In this document: piece after piece, positions 42,530-53,429 of the stretch
Numbering within the stretch: the stretch's first letter is position 1
Layout: each line of letters starts with the position of its first letter
From: Colius striatus
Lineage: Eukaryota; Chordata; Aves; Coliiformes; Coliidae
NCBI RefSeq assembly: GCF_028858725.1
Contig: NC_084790.1
Location: 4,098,001-4,162,000, forward strand
Direction of reading: 5' to 3'
Length of the DNA: 64,000 nucleotides
The notes under the pieces: generated by a model
Databases searched by the model: none
What the model was told of the DNA's origin: nothing
What the model saw: the letters and a program-made list of their open reading frames with translations, nothing else
Program-made: the position numbers and the translations under genes

Positions 42530-43090
42530 CGGCAGCGAAAGCCGGGGGTGGTGTGGGGGGAAGCGGCTGCGGTCCACCTCTGCCCTCCACCTTGTCCCCT
42601 GCCAGGGCTGGCAGCAGCCCTGGGGCTGCTCTGTGTTGTCCCAGTGCATGAGGGGTTCTTGGAGGGGGTCCCCAGCACCTGAAAGGACCCATGGGGTGGA
42701 ATCCTTCAGGGTTAAGGGGTTCCCTGCCCCTGAAATCCACCCTCTCCATCACCCTGCCTGACCCCATTACCTCTTGACAGGCTGTGCCTCGGTGCCTGGG
42801 TGGTGGCACAGTGCCCAGCCATGTCCCCCCACCCCCCCACAAGCCTCTCCAGGGACTGGGGGGATCGGGCGGGCGCAGCTGGCGCGCGCAGCCGTAATGG
42901 CCACGGCTGGGCTGGCACGGCGGCCCGCGCCTGCGGGCACACGCGGGCAGGAGCAGCTTGTGCATGGTTTGTCCTTGACTAGTCCCTGGCGTTGCTGCCC
43001 CTGCCTGGCGCTGCCTGCCCCGGCACAAAGCCCACCACGCTCCTCACTGCTGGCTGAGACCTCCCAGCTCATCACACGTGTGATGACAGA
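42530..43090. other. Intergenic, nothing recognised
   Basis: GC-rich spacer with no gene-like or repeat feature that can be supported. Confidence 0.5.
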
Positions 43091-43094
43091 GCTT

Positions 43095-43290
43095 TGCCAG
43101 GTCTACCCATTAAAAAAAATAGGGGCAGGGTGGCCAGGTCTACCCATAGCAATAACGGCAGCCAGGTCTACCTGTGGTAAATAGAAGCAGGGTGGCCAGG
43201 TCTACCCATGGGAAGAACGGGCAGGGTGACCAGGTCTACCCACAGGTACAACAGGCAGGAAGGCCAGGTCTATCCATTAAAAACAGGCAG
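43095..43290. repeat. Minisatellite, about 35-60-bp unit, five to six copies
   Basis: Units contain GCCAGGTCTACCCAT(TA/AG) and a GGGCAGG(GTGG) tail. Confidence 0.9.
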
Positions 43291-43569
43291 GGCGGACAGA
43301 TCGACACACATTACATCCCCTTCTTTCCAAACTGAGGGCAAGGTGGCTACATCTACCCTGGAAAAGTCAAGCAGGGCAGGGCAACCCCACTGCTTTGCTC
43401 CAGAGGGATAAAAACGCTCTGGAGGGAAGAAAATCCTCCATCGGCATCTCTCGGTGCTGGAGACAGTGGGCACATGGTTGGCACTGGAGCCAGGCAGGAC
43501 ATGGGAGGTTATTTCCACCCTCACCATTACCTTGAGGAACGTTTGCTCCAAATGCATATCAGAGCTTTT

Positions 43570-43815
43570 TTTATTATTATTGCTATTATTATTTTTATTT
43601 TCTTATATTAAAGTTGCCAAAAATTTGTGTTAGCTAATGGCTTCTTAATTCTGCCCAAAATGAGAGAAGGAAAATGATGCCATTCATCTTGTATTGGTTC
43701 GAAATCACATCTGACAACTAATCGATCATACTGTGGGACATTAACTCCTTTGGATGGGGGCCCAAACCAGCTCTTCGCTCCCGCAACGGATCCATTTAAC
43801 TACTTTACTGCTGGT
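43570..43815. promoter_or_regulatory. Candidate conserved enhancer, about 245 bp
   Basis: After an ATT-rich run come GTTAGCTAATGGCTTCTTAA, GAAAATGATGCCATTCATC, GACAACTAATCGATCATAC and GGACATTAACTCC. Complex single-copy AT-rich sequence. Confidence 0.45.
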
Positions 43816-44910
43816 ATTTTGGCACGTGGCTCGGCGGGCTGGTTCCTCTCTGGTTGGTGCTGCTGAATGATTTGCCTTTCTCCCGATACAGCTGGCACCA
43901 TGTGCCGCCTCAGCCTCCGCCCCATCGCCTGCTGATGCCCTTCACCCGACCTTCGCCCTGCTGGGGTCCAGCCCTCCCCCTCCCCACTCCCTTCCTGTGA
44001 GTCTCCTCGGCTTTGGGCATTGCTGGAGGAGGTTTTGCTTGAGGGGGGAGCATGGCCGTGGGGACAAAGGGAGACAGCCACAGGGCTTGGCTTTGCTCCC
44101 TAGCCCCGCAGCAGCCCCAGGTGACCTCAGTTTCCCCATCGCCTCCTGCAGAAGGGCTCACCCTTTGCCTGTGTGGTCACTGGGACAAGGAAGTCTCCAG
44201 GGCCGGCAAGGGACTGTGGTAGCACCTTGAAGCCAGGAGCAGAGACAGGTTGACCTCATTCCTTATGGCCCCCTCCCCAACAAACACTACTGACCCCCTC
44301 CTCCACTGTCACTGCCATGCCCCAGCAGCCAGAGGGGCCTGCAGAGATCAATAGTGCCAGGGAGAGTGGCTGAGTCCTCCCCTATCCCCCCATGCAGGGA
44401 CCCCTGGGCACAGCTGAGGGTGCTCTGGGCACCACCACCCCACAGCCGAGCAGAATCACATCCTGCGCCTCCCACCGCATCCACTGCCGCGGGGAGGGTG
44501 GGAGGAAGGACCCGGAAGGGACCCCGGGGACCCTTCCAGCATCCCCGGGGACCCTTCGAGCATCCCCGGGGACCCCTCGAATCCCCCGAGCATCCCGGAG
44601 TGGGCGGGGCCGGGAGCAGCGGCGGCTGTGATTGGTCAGCAGCACAAGGATCGGCAAGCTGATTGGCTGGAGGCGTGAATCCCGGATGGGGATTGGCTGA
44701 GGTCTGTCCCCGTCCCTGGGACCGAGGGTGGGTCATCTGCTGCTGACGGTGTCGGTGTCCTGGGGACCCCCAAGGGTCCCTGGTCCCTCCTCAGCCGGTG
44801 AGTGACATAGAGGGGGGACAGAGCAGAGTTGTGCCCCCCTACAAAGTGGAGGATACAGGGATCAAGTCTATGTACTGGACTCTTTGGAAGGGTCCTGGCC
44901 AAGGAAAGGC
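43816..44910. other. Intergenic, nothing recognised
   Basis: Includes a small local repeat of CCCCGGGGACCCTTC(G/C)AGC (44,522-44,585). No coding similarity. Confidence 0.5.
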
Positions 44911-44914
44911 ATCC

Positions 44915-45440
44915 ACATGTCCATCTGTCCATCCACCTACCCGCCTGTCTGTCTGCCCATCCACCCACTTGCTCAGCCATCTTCCTGTCTGCCCACCCCT
45001 CTGTGTGTCACCTGTCTGTCCATGCACCCATCCGTGTATCTGTCCCTGTGCCTGCTTCTCCACATGCATCTATTTTCCCAGCTGGCCACCCAGCTGGCCA
45101 ACCTGCTGGCTTCTTCCTCTTTGTTCATCCATCCATCCATCTCTTCATCCTTTCATCCATCCATCCCTTCAACCCTTTATTCCTCCATCCTTTCATCTAT
45201 CCATCCATCTGTCCCTCTACTCATCCATCCATCCATCCATCCATCCATCCATCCATTCATCCCTTCACCCCTTTATCCATCCATCCATCCCTTCATCCAT
45301 TCATCCATCCATCCCTCTACTCATCCATCCATCCATCCATCCCTCCACTCATTCATCCATGGCTTCATCTCTTCATCCCTCCCTCCACTCATCCACCCCT
45401 CCATCCATGGCTTCTTCGCTTCATCCCTTCATCCCTTCGT
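44915..45440. repeat. (CATC)n / (CATCC)n low-complexity array
   Basis: Dense CATCCATCCATCC runs (best 45,225-45,260) with spacers such as CTCATTCATCCATGG. Confidence 0.92.
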
Positions 45441-45569
45441 CCCTCCCTTCCTGCACCCAGACACTGTGTCCTCTCCTGCCCAGGTTACCCAGACCTGTGC
45501 CTATCCCACCTGGTTGGGTGACCTGGCACCCACCTGTGGGTCACCCAGAGCCCCCCTCCTCCATTCTCT

Positions 45570-46590
45570 TCATCATCCCCTTCATCCCTACAATCCCTAT
45601 CGGCCCCATCACCCCCATAACTCCTGTCATCCCCATCACCTCCTTCATCCTCACCACCCTCATCCTCCTCATCAGCCCCTTTATCCTCATCATCCTCATC
45701 TTTATCATCATCCTGATCACCTCCTTTACCCCCATCATGTGTTGTCCTCATCACTCTATCCCCTTCATCCCCATCATCCTCATCATCCCAATTATCCCCT
45801 TTACGCCCTTCATCCCCCTCATTCTCATCACCCTCATCACTTCTTTCATCCCATCATCCTTGTTGTCTTCATCACTCCCTTCATCCCTTTCACTCCCTTT
45901 ATCCCCTTCACCCTCATCACCCTTTTCATCTCCTTCATCCTTATCATCCTCATTGCTCCCATCTCCCTCTTCAGCTCCTTCATACCAATCACCCTTATCA
46001 CTCTCATCAACCTCTTCATCCCCATCATCCTCATCCTCATCCTCATCAGCCCCATTACCCACATTTCACCATCATCCTTTTCATCCCCATCACTCCCTTC
46101 ATCTCCATCTTCCTCGTGTCCCCATCATGCCCTTCATCCCCTTCATCCTTTTCACCCTCATCATCCTCTTCATCCCTATCATCCTCATCACTCCATCTCT
46201 CCCTTCACCTCCTTCATTCCCATCATCATCATCTCTCCCTTCACCTCCTTCATCCCTCTCATCCTCATCACCCCCATTGTCCTTTTTATCCCCATCATAC
46301 CCTTCACCTTCATCACCTCCTTCATCCCCATCACTCTCATCCCTCCCTCATCCTCTTCACCCCTTTCATCCCCATCATCCTCATTGCTTCATCATACTCT
46401 TCATCCCTTTCACTCCCTTCATCTCTTTCATCCTCATCACCCCCTTCATCCCCATCATCCTCTTCACTCCCACATCCTCCTTCACCTCCTTCACCTCCTT
46501 CATCCTCATCACCCCAACCATCCTCATCACCTCCATTACCTCCATCTTCCCTACCACCTCCATCACCCTCGTCCCTCCATCACCCTCTCC
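45570..46590. repeat. CATCATCCTCATC-type array, about 1 kb
   Basis: Pure pyrimidine/A repeats of CATCCCCATCATCCTCATCA with TTCATCTCCTTC variants. The very long Ser/Pro/His and Ile/Phe/Thr frames are artefacts. Confidence 0.92.
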
Positions 46591-46979
46591 CCGCCGCCTC
46601 CAACCCCTTCCACACCCTCTCCCACCCCAGCCGCAGACCCCGAGCGTATGTCAGGAATCAGTCGCCTGTCGCAGGCACCTTAATCTGTTTTTCTAAGCCG
46701 CCCACGAGCAACGGCAGGAGCCGAATTAGGCCGACAGCTGCTCCGGGTCCTCTCCCCCTCCGCGCCCGCTCCTCGGCGCCCGCCGCAGCTGCCGAGCGCC
46801 CGGCTGCCACCACCCGCCTCGCACCTCCCGCCGCCACGCGGGCACCGGCCGCCCGACACCCTCCCCGGGCCCCGATCCCACGGGATGAGAGGGGCAACAA
46901 CAACATCCCTGCATCCTCCCCTTCCCTTCCCACCTCCCCCTATACACACCCCCCCCCTCCCCTCTTAGATTTTTTTTGG

Positions 46980-47205
46980 ATAGCAGTAGAATGCAATATG
47001 CAAATGAGATGGTTATTACCGCAATGTTCGTCAAGCTGAGCTGAGAAGACATTAATAGCCTGATGAATATGCATGTGAATTTGTTAATTAAGTTAATTAT
47101 TCTGCTGAAAATGCATTCGTCTTCCAAGGACATTTTCCCAATGATTTTTACATGCTTCAGTCATTAGTCATGCTGTATTTTATCAGGGAAATGAGTTTGC
47201 TTAAG
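46980..47205. promoter_or_regulatory. Candidate conserved enhancer with octamer
   Basis: AATATGCAAATGAG holds the perfect octamer ATGCAAAT. Also ACATTAATAGCCTGATGAAT, TTTGTTAATTAAGTTAATTA and GTCATTAGTCATGC. It abuts the end of the CATC array and a CpG-rich stretch. Confidence 0.5.
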
Positions 47206-47479
47206 TTGTAAAAAAAAAAGGAGGAAAATAGGAAAGAAAGAGAAAGAGGAGGAAAAAAAGGGAAAGAAGGAGAAAGAAAGAGGGGGGAAAAAAAGGAGAA
47301 AAAACAAAGATAAGAAAACAAAGAGCAGGGCTGGGCGTGGGGGGAACTTCGGGGCTGCAGGTGGGTGCAGGTGGGTGTGGGGACCCTCCTCCCGTCCTTT
47401 CCCCTCTGATGACAAACTTTTGTGGTTTCCTTTTTTTTGTTGTTTTCCTTTCTTTTTTTTTTTCCCAGTGCCAAATTTC

Positions 47480-47580
47480 CAACACATTAATTAATTGTTG
47501 TAGCCAATTAACTGTAGTTGTGCAAATGAGTTTAGCACTAATTACCATGCAGTGCCTGTAATCACATAAAAAACTTGCTG
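47480..47580. promoter_or_regulatory. Candidate conserved enhancer, 100 bp
   Basis: ACACATTAATTAATTG, GCCAATTAACTGTAG, GTGCAAATGAG, GCACTAATTACC and GTAATCACATAA. Companion to the island about 0.3 kb to the left across a purine-rich spacer. Confidence 0.45.
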
Positions 47581-47769
47581 AGAGGTGGAGGGAGCGAGGA
47601 GGGGAGGAGGAGTGGGGGTGGCAGCGGGGGCACGGGGCAGGAGGCGGCCGCCTGGCACGGGTGTCACCCCCGCGGGGACTGCCGTGTCCCCAGGGCTCGG
47701 GTCGCGCCGGGGCAGGCAGGGCTGAGCTCCGTGGGGCTGATGGCCACAGGCACTGTGCCGAGCCGTGCC

Positions 47770-48095
47770 GTGGGGTGCCACACTGAGCTGTGCCATGCTG
47801 TGCCACGCCACTCTGCACCATGCCGAGTTGTGCCATGCTGTGCCATGCCACCCCGTGCCACCCCGAGCTGTGCCATGCTGTGCTGTGCCATGCTCCACCA
47901 TTCCATGCTCTGCAGAGCCATGCTATGCCATACGTGCTGTGCCACTCTGTGCCATGCTGTGCCATGCTACTCTGAACCAATCTGAGCTGTGCCATGCTGT
48001 TCTGTGCCACTCCGTGCCATGCTGTGCCGTGCCACCCCGTGCCACGCTGAGCTGTGCCATGCTCCACCATTCCATGCTCTGCAGAGCAGTGCTGT
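47770..48095. repeat. Minisatellite, TGCCATGCTGTGCCACTC-like
   Basis: Repeats of GAGCTGTGCCATGCTGTGCC and CACTCTGTGCCATGC. Related GGCATGGCACG words recur at 48,470-48,545, and a small block of GTGCCGTG lies at 21,585-21,625. Confidence 0.9.
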
Positions 48096-48904
48096 GCCAC
48101 ACCATGGCAGGAGAAGGGAGAAGGACACATGACACCAAGTGGATGCCCACAGTGAGATCTCCTCCCATCCAGCCCCCTGTGGCAGAGCTTCCACAGCCCC
48201 TCAATGCCCCTCTGCCCACCCCGGGACAAAGTAGGGGCTATTGGCAGAGCTGGAGTGGTCCAGCCAGTGCTGGTTGCCCTCAGACCCTTGATGAGCTGGC
48301 ATCTTCCGGCAAGGGGCAACCAGAGCAGAGGGCAGCCAGGGCCACATCGTCTTGCCAGGCAGCAGGCGGGCACCAGGAGTGGGCTGGCATCCTGCCTGGC
48401 TGGGGGATTAGCCGTGCCATGGATACAGACTCCCTGGAGGCTGCATCGTTGCCAGCTTGGGGCTCTGGTGGCATGGCACGGCATGATATGGCATGGCACG
48501 TCATGGCACGGTATGTGATGGTTCGGCACAGCATGGCACGTTTCGGGACAGCTTGGGCTGACACGAGGTGGCACATCCCAACCCGGCATCGCCCTGCCCG
48601 GCCCGGCACAGCCGCCGTGGCCACCCCCGGCCCGGGCGGGGTCAGCGCCCCCCCCGCCCCCCTCCCGGCAGGCAGAGGGTTAAAGCGGCCCCGCCGAGCC
48701 ATCAATTTTGCACGGTGGGGCCGGGGGAGCTGGGCGGGAGCCAGGGGCTGTCTCTGGGTAACAATAAACACCCGGGCAGGAGCAGCTGCCGCGCCGCGCT
48801 CCCTGCATCACAATGCCGGAATCACGCTAATAAACAGCCCGAGCCCCCTCCATGACGGCCAGGGGCGAGGTGGGGGGCAGGGGATGGCCGGGGGGGCACG
48901 GGCC

Positions 48905-49295
48905 GGCCGCGGAGAGGGTCTGGCTGAGGTGAGGGTCTGGCTGTGGCCCCCGCGTCTGGTCACGGCAAAGGTCCAGCTGTGGGGCCAGGGGCTGGCTGGT
49001 GGGTGAGAATCCAGCTGTGATGAGGGTCCAGCCATGGAGCCAGAGTCCAGCTGTGGGGTCACAGTCTGGTTGTAGGGCCATTATCTGGCCATGGTGAGGA
49101 TCTGGTCATAAGGTGATGCTCTGGCCATGGTGAAAGTCTGGCTGTAGGGCCAGAGTCCAGTTATGGGGCCACAGCAAGGGTCTGGCCATGGCAAATCTCC
49201 AGCTGTGGGGCCAGAGTTTGAACCTGGGGTGAGGGTCTGGACATGGCAAGGTTCTGGCTCTGGGGTGAGAGTCTGGGCATGACGAGGATCTGGCC
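48905..49295. repeat. Minisatellite, about 20-24-bp unit
   Basis: Copies of GGGTCTGGCCATGG(TGAG) and GTCCAGCTGTGGGGCCA alternate for about 390 bp. Confidence 0.88.
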
Positions 49296-50419
49296 ATGGG
49301 TCACAGCATCCCAGTGCCACTCACAAGTGAGTGGGATGGTGGTGCAGGGTCCTGGTCATCCCCGGCATCACCACTCAGTGATATGATGACACTATACTCC
49401 TCTGCAAGATGCCAAAGCTGGGACGTGGTGACTGCTGTCCCCATCCTCACCGCTCCGATGCAGAGGTGGCGCAGTGGCTGGTAGCCTGAACTCCAGGTAG
49501 CTGACCCAGCATCGTGGCACAGCAGGGCTGGGAGTCACATTCCCGTCCCCCAACACGTGGCCCACGGCTTTGAGAGATGGAGGTTTGGCCACCACCACGT
49601 TTCTCACCTCCCACAAGTCCCTCCCCTCTGCAATGTGCCCCCCACTTCCCCAGGCAGGCAGAAGGGGGCTGTAGGGGTCCAGCAGTGGCCATCCCCACAA
49701 GCTGCAGTTCACATTCCAGCGCAGGAGGCAGCTGTGCCCCCCCTCCGCCTCCCCCTCCGCGGCTCTCCCCCCCGCCACTAAATATTAATGTCTGCCCTAC
49801 ATTGAGCTGCGGCACCTGCCACGGGTAAAGCCCCCCCGGCCCCCCCCAGCCGGCCCGGCCCTCCCGGGGCTGTGCCAGAAGGTGTGGGGGGGATGCGCCT
49901 GAACCAGCTGTGCCCCCCATCCTGCCAGGAGCCCGGCGGGAGGAACAAAGCGAGGGTGGGGGCATGGTGAGGTAAGGGAGGCACTGAGAGGGAGGACAGA
50001 GGGGCTGCTGGCACAGGGTGGGGCTCGGGGCTGCCCTGGGGATCCAGAAGCATCTCCCCCGCCCCGGGGGGGGTGGGGGGGTCCCAGCAACCAGACAGCA
50101 GATTGGAAGAGGGGTTTGGAGACGAACGCCGTGGCAAGAATGGCTCTGCCCACTCGACACAAACCCCTCCCCACCACTGCCAACCGCAGCTGAGGACGTG
50201 CCGCTCATCACACGTGTGCCAGGCAGCACCGGAGCCGGGGCAGCCGCGGCCCCGGCGCCCGCCTTGAGCCCCAGCCAAAAGTCCAGAGCTGAAAAGTAGG
50301 GGGTGATTGATGGAGGCGTTTGGCGGGTAAGAGCACCCCGCGGCCCAATCCGCCCGCCGTCCCCAATTCCTCCCCTGCCCCTCTTCAGAGATCGTGTTGT
50401 CTCATGTCGGTCCCAGAGG

Positions 50420-50462
50420 CACCATTAATTAAAAATACATCCAATTAAATGGCAGGTGAAAG
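50420..50462. promoter_or_regulatory. Short AT-rich island
   Basis: CACCATTAATTAAAAATAC and ATCCAATTAAATGGCAGGTG (the latter with an E-box CAGGTG) inside GC-rich DNA. Confidence 0.3.
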
Positions 50463-52937
50463 CGTGCAGGCGCAGGCCCTCCCCCCCTCGCCTCGGCTCA
50501 GCTGTGCCGGCAGTGGAGGGGAGGGCGATGAGCCGGGTTGGGGTGCGGTGCCGGGTCCCGGTCCTGCGGCCACTGGGTGCATTTGGGCGCTCCGACGGCG
50601 AACAGGCACCCGCTGTGGTCCCTGCGGTGTGTGGGTCACGCTGCTGGTGCCCTCCTCCTGCACGTGGGGCAGAGCTGGTGGCAATGGGCACGACGGCTAG
50701 GGTGAGAATGACCCCTAAAAACGAGATGTGCACGACCGCCACCGCCTCGACGTGAGGACACGGGGACAGGAGCAACGGCGGGTGGCCACCAGCCACAGCC
50801 CGGCTCGGCTGCAGCATCCCTGCGAGGTGGCACCCGGGGGGGTGGGGGGGTACGTGGGGGCTGGGGAACCCCTCGGGCTGCGGCGGCTTCGTTTTCCCGT
50901 TAATTGGAGATGTTAATCTCGGGCGCCTTTCCGCTCGGGGTGCTGGCAGGAGGCACCAGCTGTGCCGCGCCGCCTTTTTAATCAAGCTGCCGGTGCGGCG
51001 GGGCGGGGGGCGAGGGGGCTCGCTGGGCCAGGTGGCCTCGTGGTAAAAGGGACTGTGCCTGCTTGTACGTACGCCCGCCCTCCAGGGCAGGGCAGGATCC
51101 TTCCCAAAGAACACCCCTCGTCCCATCCATGCCGGGCAAATGCCAGCGCAAAGGGCATGGGAGGGGCGACAGCCTGGTGATGACACCCAAAATGACACCG
51201 AAACACGTTCACAGCGCAACGTCCTCATCCTGTGGGATGGAAAACGCCAAACTCCATGGGGTGGGAAGTACTGGGGCTCACACTCTCACTCCCAAAACCC
51301 ACCCCCAACCCCCAGCACTGGGCCTCCAACACCACCCTATTTTCTTCGATGGTTTTATCCCCTCCCCCCCACCCCAAGTTGCTTTTCAAGCCTTTTTCTC
51401 TTTCCTTCCCCCAAAATGCCAAGGAAAAGTGTGAAGGGATTTTTTGGTTTCTTTTTGGAAGGAAACGTCTAAACTGCAAAGAAAAAAAAAAACCCACCCC
51501 AAACCCAAACCCTTCAATGCCAACAGTCGGAGCAGCTGGAAGGACAAATATAGACGGGGAGGATGGGGGGTGGGAAACGCGGTGGGAGGCGGTGGCTGTG
51601 CCACGAGCGACACCTAATGACTGGTACCCACGGACACGCGTGTGCACAGACACGCTATTTACCGTGCTCGAATCTGTGGCTCATCCCACCATCCGCATCA
51701 GACACGACCGCCGACACCGTGGCGGGATCCCCACGGTGATCCTCCTGCAGTGGGAAGAGCTCCTGTTCCTCTTCCTCCTCCTCTTCCTCCTCTCCAAGCC
51801 CTCACCCGTCCGTCACCACCGCAAACAAGCACCGAGTGTGCCCACCCAGGGAGTTCCAGCCACAACGACCCCCCGTGTCGGGATCAGAAGGAGAATTGCC
51901 CGCAAGGAAGATCGTGGGGGATCCCACGAGGATCCCGGGAGGAGCTGGAACCTGTGGGATTGAGCAGGCGGGAGAGACACAGCTCCGCCGAGCGTAACCC
52001 ATCGGGGGAAGGAAGGGGAGAGCGGAGGAGATTTACAGCGCCGGCTCCGAACGTCGCGCAGCCCCCGGGGCCGTTTGGCCCGGCAGCTGCTGCCGGGGAA
52101 GTTCAACGCAAGAAAAAAAGGAGAAACGAAATGGAATAAGACGCCCACATCAGTTTTGGAAGGCAAAGGAGATGCCGCAGGAGCCGGCCCTGGCTACCAG
52201 GGGCTTTGCCTGCCCGTGGCAGGGAGGGTGGAATGAGGTGAAGCCGTGCCCGGGTGGATGCCCCGGAGCGGAGCGGAGCGTCCCGGGCAACTCGCCGCCC
52301 CGGGCAGGGACCGGGAGGATGGATCAGCTGCCCAGCCGACTGCGCGGCTCCCAGCTGCCCCGCTCATAAATCAGGGCGGCCGGGTGGCCAGGTTCCGCTG
52401 CTCCAAGGCTCATTCCCGCTTTCAAAGGCTGAGGGAAGCACCCGGCGCCGAGGCCGCCCCCGCCTCCGCCCCCCCCCCCCCCCCGCCATCTGCACAGGGA
52501 TATATTTTAAGACGTGTCAGCGCCAGGGATGCTAAACCAGGCGAAAGGAGAGCGAGAAAGCCAGGGCCGGAACGAGAGATGACGGCCAGGCTTTGCCGTG
52601 AAGCGCGGCTGCGGTGCGGTGACCCCAATCCCACTGGGCACCCTGGACCGAGACCTGCAGCCCCCCAGCAGCATCGCCTCGTTTAGCCCTTGCTCTCTGC
52701 TCCCCCCACGACAGCACCGGGAGCTGCCCGGCCGGGGATCACCGAAGGAAGTGAAGGTCTGTTCGAGGCTTAGCCCCGCGGAAACAGCTGATACTGGAGA
52801 GCAAACTGAGCCCCAAGGAGCAGGACTCCCCCCTCCCCGCCCCGACACCCTGGTCCTGTCCCTTCGCCTTCCCTTGGACGAGCGCTGGCGCAAACCCTCC
52901 TGAAACGCTGCGGGGGAGAAACACCCGAGAAAAGGGG

Positions 52938-52970
52938 AATGGATGGATGGATGGATGGATGGATGGATGA
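52938..52970. repeat. (GGAT)n microsatellite
   Basis: Eight perfect GGAT copies. Confidence 0.95.
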
Positions 52971-53429
52971 CAGACCTACTGCCACGGCCACAGCTCTGTC
53001 CCAGTCCCCTCAAAGCTCAGGGCCAGTACATAATCTGTACCCCAAGCTGCTGTAGGGTCCTCTCCAGCACCCCTGGGGCTGCCCAGAGCAGAGGTGAGGT
53101 TTGGACACAAACCCTTTCCCGACCCCCACGGCCCCATCTCCTCTCTCAACTTCATTTCAGCTCTGCATTTCTTCCTCCTTACTCCCACGGAAGCCACCCC
53201 TGTGCTCCAGTTTGGCCATTGCCCACCCAGCCAGGGACCAGCGCTGAGCTGGGGCACGCGAGTGCTCAGCCCCACTCTCAACCCACCGAGAGGAATTTGG
53301 GGGTTACAGGGTAATTCGCAAAGGAATTCAGTGCGAGGGAGCACGAGGCAGTACAGTAACAGGAAATATTTAATCTTCCAATCTCCACTTTCCATTTTTA
53401 TAAACTAAAAAGAGGAAAAAAAAAACCCC

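Larger units (their letters stand above)
49300..53425. other. Intergenic between NEUROD2 and the CDK12 3' end, no gene seen
   Basis: GC-rich single-copy sequence with short homopolymer runs (C-run near 52,470-52,483). CpG-rich stretches lie at 50,450-51,050 and 51,900-52,700. No convincing exons or LINEs. Confidence 0.45.

Noticed and set aside
44798-46696. Frames of about 600 residues rich in Ser/Pro/Ile/His
   Set aside because: Produced by CATC/CATCATCCTC arrays that contain no stop codons in several frames.
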